A stretch of DNA of 64,000 nt from NCBI RefSeq assembly GCF_000964795.1, contig NZ_LANX01000001.1, positions 186,001 to 250,000 on the forward strand, read 5' to 3'. Position 1 is the first letter of the stretch, and every line of letters begins with the position of its first letter. The stretch comes from Candidatus Neoehrlichia procyonis str. RAC413. Its GTDB lineage: Bacteria > Pseudomonadota > Alphaproteobacteria > Rickettsiales > Anaplasmataceae. The notes under the pieces were generated by a model that had not been told where the DNA came from, made no database searches, and saw nothing but the letters and a program-made list of their open reading frames with translations. Position numbers and translations under genes: made by a program. Below, in pieces: positions 38,785 to 52,458 of the stretch.

Positions 38785-39440
38785 ATCATTTTTTAATTTA
38801 ATAGATGAAAATGACAATAAACATTTAATAACAAAGGATTTTGATATTGCATAAGTGATTATATAGGGATACCTATAGGCAACAGTGAATTAATACAAAA
38901 GTAAATTTACAAATAAAAAAGAAATAGATATCAGTGATGCATTAAGAAGGCATCTTGATAATAAAGTAGATGTCCATCATTGTCATATAACATGATACTA
39001 TATTATAGAAGATATTTTGACATTCATTTTCAAAATATTGTAAATGAATCATATAAAAAGATAAAAGCTTATTTCTTATAATTATTGATATTGGTCATTT
39101 TAAAGAAGTAAATGATAATTTAGGACATAATAGGAAACACATTATTACAATAATTCAAACAAAGACTTAAATCAAATATACGAGTAACAAACCTTCTTGC
39201 AAAATTTGGGGGAAAAGAATTTGTAATAATATACTTCCGGATACGAATATTAAAAGCGCTATAGAAGATGCTAAAAGACTAAATAAAATTGCTGAATAAC
39301 CTTTTAATATTAGTACAGGTAGTATATTCAAAACTATAAGTATTGGTATATCAGAAATATCCCCTAATGATACTGTTAAAACACTTTAATACTGCGACCA
39401 ATTTATATACAGCAAAAAAAAGCAGTAGAAATGAATAGCA
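38785..39440 (+). pseudogene. Dead pleD-like response regulator / diguanylate cyclase
   Basis: Across several frames the sequence reads S-D-A-L-R-R-H-L-D-N-K (end of a receiver region), Y-Y-R-R-Y-F-D-I-H-F-Q (GGDEF domain start), I-I-D-I-G-H-F-K-E-V-N-D-N-L-G-H, L-L-A-K-F-G-G-K-E-F-V-I-I with the G-G-x-E-F active site as G-G-K-E-F, then S-I-G-I-S and a final A-K-K-S-S-R-N-E. At least four frameshifts or stops. It resembles PleD, a cyclic-di-GMP synthase; an intact copy may exist elsewhere. Confidence 0.8.
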
Positions 39441-40242
39441 TGTTTATCTAATAACAATATATTATTATGCTAATAAAAGTATTAAGTTAAAATATTAGTA
39501 AAAATACATAATAACCTTTTTTTGAACCAGATGGAAAACAATATATTTGAAACTATATATCATGCGTAAATGCATATTCTATTTTCTCATAGTAGAAATG
39601 TTATTATACCATACCAATACTCATATACGATACACAAAATAAAATGATAAATCAAACAGTAAGTTTATCTCAAGAATGTCTATATTACCAAATACAAATA
39701 TTAAAAAAGCTAATTCTTAAGATCTAGCACTAATACTAAATATATATAAGAGATTCTTAACCAAAATATATACTTTTATGTTTACAATATGTGTAGAATG
39801 AAATTTTTTGAGAAAAATATATAATTATTTATGTATTGTGTTTGTAAGGAAATTTTTCTAATTTATGGAGAATAATATTTGAAATTGTTTTATAGACAGA
39901 ATATGTTGATTTTTTGAAATTTTGATTGGCAGTATAATATATTAAAGTATATGGTGTAGCTACCTTTAATGGTTAACTTTTAAAAAGATCAATGTAATTT
40001 GCAGTATTAAGTGCTTTTTTATGTTGACATTGTTATAAATTTAATATTTTTCTTATTAGATTTATTAATAATATCGTTTTTAGCAATATATTAAAAAATA
40101 AATTGATTGTGAGTTCATTACCTATATATACTATGTTTGAACTTACATTGTTTTTTCTTAATTCTATTAGCTATAGAATGAGAGTTGTTGCTATTCTAGA
40201 TGTGGATATAATACACTTAAGTATAACTTGTTAATTGTACTT
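39441..40242. other. Decayed spacer
   Basis: No further coding remnant recognised, though base composition is uneven and parts may be old coding sequence. Confidence 0.45.
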
Positions 40243-40334
40243 TAGCTTTTCTTATAGCTTCTCTTCCTTTAGCAGATTTAATCACTCTTTCTACAACAGC
40301 TGTTGCTAATTTAGGATTAAGTTCAAAAAAGAAA
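40243..40334 (-). pseudogene. Inverted fragment of gyrB
   Basis: The minus strand reads [20 protein letters not shown] and on into G-R-E-A. It is almost base-for-base the gyrB segment at about 41756-41845, with a handful of differences, in opposite orientation and 1.4 kb away. Flanking codons (D-N-A-N-T-L-K-R-L-L-K-D before it) stay open but do not match gyrB. Confidence 0.85.
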
Positions 40335-43041
<2,707 letters not shown>

Positions 43042-43256
43042 AAAATATTTAAAATTGCTTATACATATTAATAAGTTAAGATAATTGCTTTATTATACAT
43101 AAGTATTATCTATATATTAATGTAAAGGGAACGATTAATAATAAAGGGATTTATTATTTTTGTAATGTAATTTTATTAAGGCACGTTTGTGAATATGTTG
43201 ACGTTGTGTGTTTAGATGATACAATAAAACTAGTTTGGTAAGTTTATAGGAGTGTT

Positions 43257-43472
43257 ATGGCTAAAGGAGGAAAGGTTGCAAAAACAGCGAGTAAGAATAA
43301 CCCAATGCAACGTAATAAAAATGCTGTACAGAAAATTTATGATGGTAAGCCTGTTAAACCTGTAAAATATATAAATAGAGAGCTTGGACAGGTATTTATG
43401 GCAGGTCAGTTTGAAAATGGTAGTCTTGTGGAAGATAATAATAAGTATCCAATAAAATGGTCTAATATATAA
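43257..43472 (+). CDS. Small basic protein, function unknown
   Basis: 71 aa. Lys/Asn-rich N-terminus (A-K-G-G-K-V-A-K-T-A-S-K-N-N-P), then a more ordinary region ending Y-P-I-K-W-S-N-I. An AGGAGT-like site lies 5 bases before the ATG, and nuoG follows after 13 bases, so it is probably translated as part of that transcript. No family recognised; the basic start could bind nucleic acid or ribosomes, but that is a guess. Confidence 0.65.
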   Translation: MAKGGKVAKTASKNNPMQRNKNAVQKIYDGKPVKPVKYINRELGQVFMAGQFENGSLVEDNNKYPIKWSNI

Positions 43473-43485
43473 GTAAGGATAATGC

Positions 43486-45543
43486 GTGGTTAAGTTAACT
43501 ATTAACTCACAAGAAATAGAAGTTGATTCTGGAATGACAGTTCTTCAAGCATGTGAAATTGCAGGTGTTGAAGTGCCAAGGTTTTGTTATCATGAGCGTC
43601 TTGCCATTGCAGGAAATTGTCGTATGTGTTTAGTTGAAATTGTAAACGGTCCTCCAAAGCTTGCAGCTTCATGTGCAATGCCTGTTGCTGATGGTATGAT
43701 AGTAAATACTAATACTGAAAAAATAAGAAAAGCAAGAGAAGGTGTACTTGAGTTTTTATTAATAAATCATCCTTTAGATTGTCCAATTTGTGATCAGGGC
43801 GGAGAGTGTGATCTTCAAGATCAAGTTATGGCTTATGGGTGCGGTGTTAGTAGATATAGTGAAGAAAAAAGGGCTGTGTCTAAAAAGAATTTTGGTCCAT
43901 TAATTGAAAATGTAATGACTAGGTGTATACATTGTACTAGATGTATAAGGTTTTTATCAGATATTGCAGGAACTTATGATTTGGGTACTATAGGTAGAGG
44001 AGAATTAATGGAAATAGATACCTGTATTACTAAAGGTATTACTTCAGAGCTTTCTGGCAATATAATAGATCTATGTCCTGTTGGTGCTTTGACATCAAAG
44101 CCGTATTCTTTTAAGGCTAGGTCTTGGGAGCTATCTCATTATGAAACAATAGATGTATTGGATGCTGTTGGCAGTAATATTCGTGTAGATTGTAGAGGTC
44201 TTGAGGTAATGCGAATTTTACCTCGCATCAATGAAGAAATTAATGAAGAATGGATATCAGATAAGGCACGCTTTTCGTATGATGGATTAAAAATTCAAAG
44301 ACTTGATAAACCATATATTAGAAATAGTGGAAAATTGGTAGCTTCGACTTGGGAAGAAGCATTTTGTGTCATCGCTAATAGGTTAAAAAATGTACCAGGA
44401 GACAGAATTGCTGCAATTGCAGGAGATTTGGTAGATTGTGAATCAATGCTTTTATTGAAAGAATTAATGCATGAATTAGGAAGTGATAATATTGACTGTA
44501 GGCAAGATTGTGCTAAACTACTAACAGATAATAGGGCTTTATATTTATTAAATACTAGCATATCTAGAATAGAAGAAGCAGATTTATGTATACTAATTAA
44601 TGCTAATATAAGATTTGATGCTCCTTTAATTAATACTAGGCTACGTAAGCGCTATCTTCAAGGAGATTTTATTATTGCAACTATAGGTCCTGAATTTAAT
44701 TATAACTATAAAGTAGAATGTTTAGGTGATGATTGTGCAATATTACAAGAAATTCTTAATAATGAACATGATTTTTGTAAATTATTAAAGAAAGCAAAAA
44801 AACCTATGCTTATTATAGGACAAGATGGATTGATTGGTGAAAATGCTTATTTTGTTTTAGTTTTGGCAAGTAAAATTGCAGAAAAGTTTAATATGATACA
44901 AAAACAATGGAATGGGTTTAACATATTACATAAAGCTGCTGCTAGGGTTGGAGGTTTGGATGTAGGATTCATTCCTAAAGATTATTATAATATTGATGTT
45001 TTAAAAATACTACATAAAGCAGAATGTGGTGATATAGATGTATTGTATCTTTTAGGAGCCGATGAAATTGATGTTTTAAACACTGAATCATCGTTTATTA
45101 TATATCAGGGACATCATTGTGATAATGGGGCACAAAATGCAGATGTTATATTACCAGGTGCGGCATATACAGAGAAAATGGCAACTTACGTAAATACAGA
45201 AGGTAGAGCTCAAAGAACAACCATAGCTGTATACCCTCCTGGTATAGCTAAAGAAGATTGGTTAATTATTAAGGAGTTATCTCAATATTTACATAAGGAG
45301 CTACCTTATAATAGTTTGTATGATGTACAAAAAAAACTTTCGATTTTAGGTGATCAATTTAAAGAAGAAAATATTGGTAAATTAGTTAAAAATGAATGGC
45401 TATCTATTAATGAAGAAGTTGATTTTAATATTAGTGGGAAATTGACTACAAAAAAATATAATTTTTATATGACTGATCCTATTAGTAGATCATCCAGTAT
45501 TATGGCTAATTGTGCTAAATATTTTATTAATAAGTTAGGATAA
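43486..45543 (+). CDS. nuoG: NADH-quinone oxidoreductase subunit G (NuoG)
   Basis: 685 aa, GTG start with AAGGA 7 bases upstream; an ATG at 43482 is out of frame. [2Fe-2S] ligands Cys34, Cys45, Cys48 and Cys63; a [12 protein letters not shown] motif for the N-terminal cluster region; a second [10 protein letters not shown] cluster; then a molybdopterin-oxidoreductase-like domain. It is the large Fe-S subunit of complex I on the cytosolic arm. Shorter than E. coli NuoG, as in other alphaproteobacteria. Confidence 0.95.
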   Translation: MVKLTINSQEIEVDSGMTVLQACEIAGVEVPRFCYHERLAIAGNCRMCLVEIVNGPPKLAASCAMPVADGMIVNTNTEKIRKAREGVLEFLLINHPLDCPICDQGGECDLQDQVMAYGCGVSRYSEEKRAVSKKNFGPLIENVMTRCIHCTRCIRFLSDIAGTYDLGTIGRGELMEIDTCITKGITSELSGNIIDLCPVGALTSKPYSFKARSWELSHYETIDVLDAVGSNIRVDCRGLEVMRILPRINEEINEEWISDKARFSYDGLKIQRLDKPYIRNSGKLVASTWEEAFCVIANRLKNVPGDRIAAIAGDLVDCESMLLLKELMHELGSDNIDCRQDCAKLLTDNRALYLLNTSISRIEEADLCILINANIRFDAPLINTRLRKRYLQGDFIIATIGPEFNYNYKVECLGDDCAILQEILNNEHDFCKLLKKAKKPMLIIGQDGLIGENAYFVLVLASKIAEKFNMIQKQWNGFNILHKAAARVGGLDVGFIPKDYYNIDVLKILHKAECGDIDVLYLLGADEIDVLNTESSFIIYQGHHCDNGAQNADVILPGAAYTEKMATYVNTEGRAQRTTIAVYPPGIAKEDWLIIKELSQYLHKELPYNSLYDVQKKLSILGDQFKEENIGKLVKNEWLSINEEVDFNISGKLTTKKYNFYMTDPISRSSSIMANCAKYFINKLG

Positions 45544-45544
45544 T

Positions 45545-46651
45545 ATGAGTTTTTTACTGGATTTATATGATTGGATTAGTGATTATGGAGGGTTTTTACT
45601 ATTAAGAATTATTTTTACTATCTTAATAGTAATGGTTTTTGTTGCATATTTAGTATATATGGAACGGAAAGTTCTTGCTGCTATACAATTACGGCAAGGT
45701 CCTAATATTGTAGGTCCTTTTGGAATATTACAGCCATTTGCAGATGCAATAAAACTTATTACAAAAGAACATATTGTTCCTTTTAAATCTAATAAATTAA
45801 CTTTCTTTATTGCTCCTATTATTACTTTTACTGTTGCTTTATTAGGATGGGCTGTAATTCCATTTGGTGCAGATATTGTGATAAGTCATGGACAAGAGTT
45901 AGTTATTCCTAATGTAATTTCTAATATTAATGTAGGTGTATTATATATTTTAGCAGTATCTTCATTGGGTGTATATGGTATTGTGATAGCTGGATGGTCA
46001 AGTAATTCTAATTATGCTTTTTTAGGTGCTATTAGATCTGCATCTCAAATGATATCCTATGAAATATCTATAGGACTTGTGGTTACTACGGTGCTAATAA
46101 CAACTGGATCATTAAAGCTAGGAGAAATTGTTGTATTTCGACACAATATGCCATATTGGATTGATTTATTGTTATCTCCAATGGCTTTAGTGTTTTTTAT
46201 TTCTGCTTTAGCTGAAACTAATCGTCATCCTTTTGATCTTCCAGAAGCAGAATCAGAACTAGTTTCTGGGTATAATGTAGAGTATTCATCTATGCCGTTT
46301 GCACTATTTTTTCTAGGTGAATATGCTAATATGATATTAATTAGTGTAATGATGGTGATTTTATTTTTTGGAGGTTGGTATCCTCCACTTAATATTGGTT
46401 TTTTATATAAAATATCTGGATTGGTATGGTTGATTTTAAAGGTGATATTTATATTATTTTGTTTTATATGGGTTAGGGGTACAATTCCTAGATATCGATA
46501 TGATCAGCTTATGCGTTTAGGATGGAAAATATTTTTGCCAATATCATTGATATGGGTTGTAGTAGTTTCTGGAGTTTTATTATATACAGATTCATTACCG
46601 CATAAGAAAATAAAGACTACAGATAAGGTAATTAATAATTATAATGATTAG
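45545..46651 (+). CDS. nuoH: NADH-quinone oxidoreductase subunit H (NuoH)
   Basis: 368 aa integral membrane protein with about eight spans. Family signatures: [17 protein letters not shown] near 39-55, [10 protein letters not shown], and [14 protein letters not shown]. It forms part of the quinone site of complex I. One base separates it from the nuoG stop. The usual next gene, nuoI, is absent. Confidence 0.96.
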   Translation: MSFLLDLYDWISDYGGFLLLRIIFTILIVMVFVAYLVYMERKVLAAIQLRQGPNIVGPFGILQPFADAIKLITKEHIVPFKSNKLTFFIAPIITFTVALLGWAVIPFGADIVISHGQELVIPNVISNINVGVLYILAVSSLGVYGIVIAGWSSNSNYAFLGAIRSASQMISYEISIGLVVTTVLITTGSLKLGEIVVFRHNMPYWIDLLLSPMALVFFISALAETNRHPFDLPEAESELVSGYNVEYSSMPFALFFLGEYANMILISVMMVILFFGGWYPPLNIGFLYKISGLVWLILKVIFILFCFIWVRGTIPRYRYDQLMRLGWKIFLPISLIWVVVVSGVLLYTDSLPHKKIKTTDKVINNYND

Positions 46652-47201
46652 TTTTTATGATTTATATTGCTTTTTTGTGTACTGATCTAATACAAAGTGT
46701 ATATGTAATAAATGCCTTTTAAAATCTAATGAATACTTTTTATTAAGCCATATTAGGTTATTGGTTACAATTGTAGATTAAATATTTTGTAATATCTTGT
46801 ATTGTGACTTATTTAATACATAAATATTTTGTATCTTATATTTAAAATTAAAGCCCAAATTATTGAAAGTTTATTTGTAAAGAAGTAAATTTATTGTTAA
46901 TTTATGTTATAAATAATTTTAAAGTATATTTGGGTAGAAATGCTATGGATATGTGTTGATATAATTATATAGTAATAGAATAACTAGTATTCTAGACAAT
47001 AATTTGTTCTTAACTATTATAAAATTATAAATTTTCTTACTGTAAGACTGTAGGTTTTTTTATATTATTATACTATAACGTACTTTATGTTATTATATAA
47101 TTATGCTATTATACAAAGTAATATTTTTCACCTTGATATTGGTCTTTATGTGATAAAGATACCTAAAAAAAAAGAGGTTATATCATTTGAGTTTATAACT
47201 T
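46652..47201. other. Spacer between nuoH and nuoD
   Basis: 550 bp with no gene, remnant or repeat found. nuoI would normally be close to here and is missing; I see no trace of its 4Fe-4S motifs. Confidence 0.5.
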
Positions 47202-48383
47202 ATGTCTAAAGAATTGTATATTAAACCAATGACTTTAAATTTTGGACCACAGCATCCTGCTGCACATGGTGTTATGCGTCTTGTATTGGAAATGCAGGGT
47301 GAGGTCATTGAAAGAATAGATCCTCATATAGGGTTATTACATAGGGGTACAGAAAAGCTTATTGAGTATAAGACTTATCTTCAAGCATTGCCGTATTTTG
47401 ATCGGCTGGATTATGTATCTCCAATAGCTCAAGAACATGCATACTCTTTATGTGTAGAAAAATTACTAAATTGTAATGTTCCTATTAGAGCTCAATACTT
47501 AAGAGTAATTTTTTGTGAGTTAACTAGAATACTCAATCATTTATTAAATATTGCTAGTCAAGCGCTAGATACAGGTGCAATGACACCTCTTTTATGGATG
47601 TTTGAAGAAAGAGAAAAGATACTTAATTTTTATGAAAGAGCTTCTGGTGCAAGGTTTCATGCAGCCTATATTAGGCCAGGTGGTGTTGCAGCCGATATAC
47701 CAGATGATCTTTTAGATGATATAGGTGCTTTTACTGAGACATTTCCTAAATTGATAGATGATGTTGATGATTTACTGACCGAAAATAGAATTTGGAAGCA
47801 ACGTAATGTTGATATTGGTAAAATTTCTAAAAAACAAGCGTTAGATTGGGGATTTTCAGGACCCATGCTGAGAGCTTGTGGATTTGCTTGGGATTTGAGA
47901 AAAAGTAATCCGTATGAAATTTATGAAAAATTAAATTTTAAAGTTCCTGTAGGGACAAATGGTGATTGTTATGATCGATATTTAGTAAGAATGGCAGAGA
48001 TAAGGGAATCAATAGGTTTAGTAAAACAGTGTATAAATGAAATACCAGTAGGAGATGTTAAAACTAATGATAGAAAAATTGCTCCTCCTAAAAGAGAAGA
48101 GATGAAGAAGTCGATGGAAGCTTTAATTCATCATTTTAAATTGTATTCTGAAGGGTACAAAGTGTCACAAGGTGAAGCATATGCAGCTGTTGAATCTCCT
48201 AAAGGGGAATTTGGAGTGTATATAGTATCAGATGGAACAAATAAACCTTATAGATGTCGTATAAGAGCGCCAGGATTTGCTCATTTACAAGCTATAAATG
48301 CTATGGCAAGAGGTCATATGTTGGCAGATCTCACAGCAATTATAGGTTCGTTGGATATAGTATTTGGGGAAATAGATAGGTGA
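47202..48383 (+). CDS. nuoD: NADH-quinone oxidoreductase subunit D (NuoD)
   Basis: 393 aa. Characteristic start [15 protein letters not shown] near 14-28, then [12 protein letters not shown], and C-terminal D-I-V-F-G-E-I-D-R. Peripheral 49-kDa-type subunit lining the quinone pocket with NuoB. First gene of a nuoD-nuoE-dnaQ run. Confidence 0.97.
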   Translation: MSKELYIKPMTLNFGPQHPAAHGVMRLVLEMQGEVIERIDPHIGLLHRGTEKLIEYKTYLQALPYFDRLDYVSPIAQEHAYSLCVEKLLNCNVPIRAQYLRVIFCELTRILNHLLNIASQALDTGAMTPLLWMFEEREKILNFYERASGARFHAAYIRPGGVAADIPDDLLDDIGAFTETFPKLIDDVDDLLTENRIWKQRNVDIGKISKKQALDWGFSGPMLRACGFAWDLRKSNPYEIYEKLNFKVPVGTNGDCYDRYLVRMAEIRESIGLVKQCINEIPVGDVKTNDRKIAPPKREEMKKSMEALIHHFKLYSEGYKVSQGEAYAAVESPKGEFGVYIVSDGTNKPYRCRIRAPGFAHLQAINAMARGHMLADLTAIIGSLDIVFGEIDR

Positions 48384-48388
48384 AATAA

Positions 48389-48913
48389 ATGAATAATGCG
48401 AAAATCGATCAAAAAGATGATGAAAAGTTTCAATTTACTAGTGATAACTTACAGAAAGCAAAGAAGCTGATTGGTAATTATCCAAAAGGTAGGGAATCTA
48501 GTGCAGTAATGTCATTATTATATATAGCTCAAAAACAATGCAAAGGGTATATTTCGTTGTCTGCAATGGATTATATTGCTAAGATGTTAAACATGCGTTT
48601 AATGCATGTATATGAGGTAGCAAAGTTTTATTCTATGTATAATTTATCTCCCGTAGGACAATATTTAATACAAGTGTGTAGAACAACCCCTTGCTGGTTG
48701 TGCGGGAGTAATGATATATTAGATACTTGTAGAAGAATTTTAAATATAGACTTTGGAGAAACAACAAAAGATAACCTCTTTACTTTAAAAGAAACAGAAT
48801 GTTTAGGTGCTTGTATTGATGCTCCTGTTGTGCAGATTAATAATGATTATTATGAAAGATTGACTGTTAAAGCAATGGAAAAAATTATTTACAACCTAAA
48901 AAATGAAAATTAG
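48389..48913 (+). CDS. nuoE: NADH-quinone oxidoreductase subunit E (NuoE)
   Basis: 174 aa thioredoxin-like [2Fe-2S] subunit. Ligands Cys97, Cys102, Cys138 and Cys142 (C-R-T-T-P-C and C-L-G-A-C) are present. It works beside NuoF in NADH oxidation. Five bases after nuoD; the end overlaps dnaQ by 11 bases. Confidence 0.95.
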   Translation: MNNAKIDQKDDEKFQFTSDNLQKAKKLIGNYPKGRESSAVMSLLYIAQKQCKGYISLSAMDYIAKMLNMRLMHVYEVAKFYSMYNLSPVGQYLIQVCRTTPCWLCGSNDILDTCRRILNIDFGETTKDNLFTLKETECLGACIDAPVVQINNDYYERLTVKAMEKIIYNLKNEN

Positions 48914-49583
48914 AGAAATAGTTTTAGATACGGAAACAACCGGACTTGATGTTAATGGAGGCGATAGAATTGTTGAAATAGGATGTGTAGAATTGATAGA
49001 TTGTATTTTTACGGGGCATATATTTCATCATTATGTAAATCCTGAACGTGAAGTACCTTACTATGCAACTAAAATTCATGGTATCACTATAGATATGGTA
49101 AAAGATAAGCCAAAATTTGCAGATATTGCAGATGAGTTTTTGGATTTTATTTCTGATGGGACATTAGTTATACATAATGCGAAATTCGATGTATCATTTA
49201 TAGAAATGGAGTTAAATAGAATTAATAAAGAGTATAGTTTTAGTAAAGTTATTGATACACTTATATTAGCGAGGAAAAAATTTCCTGGTATGCCTGTTAC
49301 ACTTGATGCTCTATGTAAAAGGTTTAATATTTCTTTGCAAGATAGAAAGTTTCATGGAGCATTATTAGATGCTACTTTATTGTCTAAGGTATACATTGAA
49401 CTTAAAGGGGGATTGCAAAGATCATTAAATTTTAATGATATAGATAAGAATAATATTGATCAGCAATTTGTTGAATCGCATTATTTATGTAATCGTAATT
49501 TTAAAATAAATCAAGATGATTATAAGAAACATAAGGAATTATTAAAAAAAATTAAAAATTCTATATGGGCTAAATTTGAATGA
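48903..49583 (+). CDS. dnaQ: DNA polymerase III epsilon subunit, proofreading exonuclease
   Basis: 226 aa. DEDD exonuclease motifs: ExoI L-D-T-E-T-T-G-L with Asp9 and Glu11, ExoII H-N-A-K-F-D-V-S-F, ExoIII H-G-A-L-L-D-A with the catalytic His and Asp. It removes mispaired bases during replication. Overlapping nuoE places a replication gene under complex I transcription, a known arrangement in this order. Confidence 0.92.
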   Translation: MKIREIVLDTETTGLDVNGGDRIVEIGCVELIDCIFTGHIFHHYVNPEREVPYYATKIHGITIDMVKDKPKFADIADEFLDFISDGTLVIHNAKFDVSFIEMELNRINKEYSFSKVIDTLILARKKFPGMPVTLDALCKRFNISLQDRKFHGALLDATLLSKVYIELKGGLQRSLNFNDIDKNNIDQQFVESHYLCNRNFKINQDDYKKHKELLKKIKNSIWAKFE

Positions 49584-49933
49584 TGTCTTTGATATCTTAT
49601 GTTTTGCTGATATGTATTACTTGTAATGATGGTTTTTATGAGCTTATTTGAAAAAATTTTTATGTAACTTTAAATATAAATCGCAAAATATTTTAAATTA
49701 TGTACTTTTACTTAATTTTATATGTTTTATCTTATACTGGACAGGCAATTAGCTTTTTTTAGGTTGCTAAGATGATTCTTTAATAAAAAATTTTGATGTT
49801 TTTTAATATACTATAATTTTTTATAAAAGGTATAATTATTTTTGAGTTTTACGTATTAACCATTTCTGTTTTATTATAGTTTGAATGGATATATTTATTA
49901 GTACAAATAGACAAGTATTGTATAGGGAAATAT
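49584..49933. other. Spacer between dnaQ and thiL (convergent)
   Basis: 350 bp, AT-rich, nothing recognised. Confidence 0.45.
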
Positions 49934-50893
49934 TTAATTAGAAAAATGCTGGAATCCTTTTTTTGTAAATAAGATTTTCTGATTATTATGATTGTAAATA
50001 TTTACATTATTTCCAATAGATAAGTATCCTACTTGTGTAACCTTAACTCCTATTTTAGAAGATAAATCCTTTATTTTTATGTGATTTTTAGGATGTGAAG
50101 TAAATACAAGTTCATAATCGTCACCCCCTGTTAAAATTGTTTCCAGAAGTTGCGGATTATTATTGAGTATAATTTTTGCTTCTTTTGATAGCGGTATTTT
50201 ATCTATATATATATTAGCTTCTACATATGATGATTGACAAATATGTTCTATATCTTGTATTAATCCGTCTGATATATCTATGCATGATGAAGCTATATTA
50301 TAGTCATTAATGAGTAATCCCAGGTTAATTCTTGGATTTGGTAAATCAAATTTATTTTTAAAGTAACTGCAATGTTTATTGTTGATAATATTACGATAAG
50401 CTAATAATCCTAGGGCAGCATCACCAATATTACCACTTACATATATATAATCTCCTACATTTGCTTTAGATCGTGTTAGTGATGTATTATTGGTAAAGCC
50501 AAAGGCAGTTATGCTAATAATTATACTATTATTATTGTTTTGTGTTGTATCTCCGCCTATTAGTTTAATATTGAATTGGTCATTATCTTCTTTTAATCCA
50601 CTAGTAAATTCTTTCCACCATTTATTAGTAATATTATTGGGTAAGATTAACCCCAGAAGATAACCATATGGCTTTATCCCCATAGATGCTATATCAGAAA
50701 GATTTACTCTTAAAGATTTCTTTGCTAGTAATTTTGGGTCATTGTTATCTAAAAAATGAACTCCTTCAACTAGAATGTCTTTTGTTATTATTAATTTGTC
50801 TTGTAAATTTGCTATTTGCGCAGCATCATTACCTATTAATGAATTATGATCCAAAGGGTGTATATATTTTTTTATATAACTAAACTCATTCAT
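49934..50893 (-). CDS. thiL: Thiamine-monophosphate kinase
   Basis: 319 aa AIR-synthase-fold kinase. I-G-N-D-A-A near 20, L-V-E-G-V-H-F near 41, G-G-D-T-T-Q near 113, S-C-I-D-I-S-D-G-L near 207 and G-G-D-D-Y-E-L near 254 are the ATP/Mg and substrate motifs. It makes thiamine diphosphate from the monophosphate. Divergent from the membrane protein at 50953. Confidence 0.92.
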   Translation of the reverse strand: MNEFSYIKKYIHPLDHNSLIGNDAAQIANLQDKLIITKDILVEGVHFLDNNDPKLLAKKSLRVNLSDIASMGIKPYGYLLGLILPNNITNKWWKEFTSGLKEDNDQFNIKLIGGDTTQNNNNSIIISITAFGFTNNTSLTRSKANVGDYIYVSGNIGDAALGLLAYRNIINNKHCSYFKNKFDLPNPRINLGLLINDYNIASSCIDISDGLIQDIEHICQSSYVEANIYIDKIPLSKEAKIILNNNPQLLETILTGGDDYELVFTSHPKNHIKIKDLSSKIGVKVTQVGYLSIGNNVNIYNHNNQKILFTKKGFQHFSN

Positions 50894-50952
50894 AGTATTT
50901 TTGTATAATTTAAGTGTGAATTTGTGTATTGTATATTAATAATAGGTATAAT

Positions 50953-51768
50953 ATGATACATAAAAAAATGAAATTTTTTATTAGATGTATTTATTTAGCA
51001 TTAAATGACTTTATAAATCACGATGGTATAGAACATGCTGGATATTTATCATTCATTATATTATTGTCTATATTTCCTTTTTTAGTATTTTTAACTGCGG
51101 TAGTATCAAATTTTGCTGTAATTTTAGATCAGTATAATTTGACCACAAAGTTTTTTATGTTGATTACCGATAATGTTCCACATAATCTAATATCAGGATT
51201 AATACCAAGAATTAATGAAATAGTTTCAGGCCCTCCACATAGCTTATTAACGTTGGCAGCTATAGGAACAGTTTGGACTGCTTCGTCTGCTGTTGAGGGA
51301 ATGAGGACGATACTTAATAGAGCATTAAGAGTTTCAGCTCCTCCACCTTATATTCTTAGAAGGTTATTAAGTATAGTACAATTTTTAGTTATTACTTTTA
51401 TAATGACAATTACAATGATATGCATTATTTTAGTCCCAATGATTTTTGATTTACTCAATAAACATTGGGGATATGTGAGATATACTGTAAGTGAGTTAAT
51501 CTTGCTAATATCTATTACATGTTTATATTTTATTATACCTAATACGAAACAGAAATTGATTAATGTTGTACCTGGTGCGGCTATAGTAACTATATTGTGG
51601 ACAATATCTTCATTTATATTTGCTTGGTATATCAAGAATTTTCATTCATTAAGTATAATATATGGAAGTTTAGCAGGTATTATTGTCTCTTTATTATTTT
51701 TCTATATATTAAGTATATTTTTTATTTATGGAGCAGAGTTAAATTATAGGTTAAGTAGATGTAAATGA
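50953..51768 (+). CDS. YihY/virulence factor BrkB family membrane protein
   Basis: 271 aa from the ATG 50953 (M-I-H-K-K-M), with AGGT 8 bases upstream; the frame extends to a TTG at 50929 with no better support. Six predicted membrane spans. The family segment A-G-Y-L-S-F-I-I-L-L-S-I-F-P-F-L near the start, T-V-W-T-A-S-S-A-V-E-G-M in the middle, and F-I-Y-G-A-E-L-N at the end are typical. Formerly called ribonuclease BN in databases, which is not supported. Function unknown; inner membrane. Confidence 0.85.
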   Translation: MIHKKMKFFIRCIYLALNDFINHDGIEHAGYLSFIILLSIFPFLVFLTAVVSNFAVILDQYNLTTKFFMLITDNVPHNLISGLIPRINEIVSGPPHSLLTLAAIGTVWTASSAVEGMRTILNRALRVSAPPPYILRRLLSIVQFLVITFIMTITMICIILVPMIFDLLNKHWGYVRYTVSELILLISITCLYFIIPNTKQKLINVVPGAAIVTILWTISSFIFAWYIKNFHSLSIIYGSLAGIIVSLLFFYILSIFFIYGAELNYRLSRCK

Positions 51769-52458
51769 ATGATGTATATTAAATTTTTGAGATAATAGAT
51801 ATATTATGTATTTTAGGTTAAAAAGATAGAGAAGGTGTTTTTAGAATAGCGTATTTTGTACTAATTTATATAAATTTACTCATAGAAATTGTATATTAAC
51901 TTTAATTATTTTGTAATAATGACCACAAAATTATATATAAGATAGCACATTAGTATATGCTGCTAATTTTATGTAAATCTGTATTTGTAATTCTGCTTAA
52001 ATTTTATGATATATATTTAAAGATATTAAGAGTATTTTTAATAATATATAATTAAGTGAGGTAGCACTTATCATGTATATGAAGAAATATATTAATTGGT
52101 AATTATGTTATCTATTTTTATGATGAGTTATTAATATAATTATTTTTATAGTTGATTAATATTAAGAAAATTTTTTTATAAGTATTCATATAAGTTATGA
52201 TAAATATTTTTATAGATAATGAGCAAAACTCTTCATATATGGTATTATATTTTATAGTCTTACCATAAAAAGATTTTTATTTTAGAAATAGTTTTCTGGA
52301 AAATGATAATTTTATTTTTGTTAAAGTGCAAAATTAGAGTATTTTTTGGCTAATTTAAAATATTTTTATGTAGTTTATATTTTTTTATAGAAATTACAAA
52401 AAATTTCTTATGTTACTGATGGTATAGAAAGTATCTAAATGGAAGATAAAATAAAACT
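51769..52458. other. Spacer between yihY-like gene and comM
   Basis: 690 bp AT-rich; no gene, RNA or repeat recognised. Confidence 0.45.

Noticed and set aside
46652-47201. Possible nuoI in the nuoH-nuoD gap
   Set aside because: No Cys-rich 4Fe-4S motifs in any frame and no frame of useful length.
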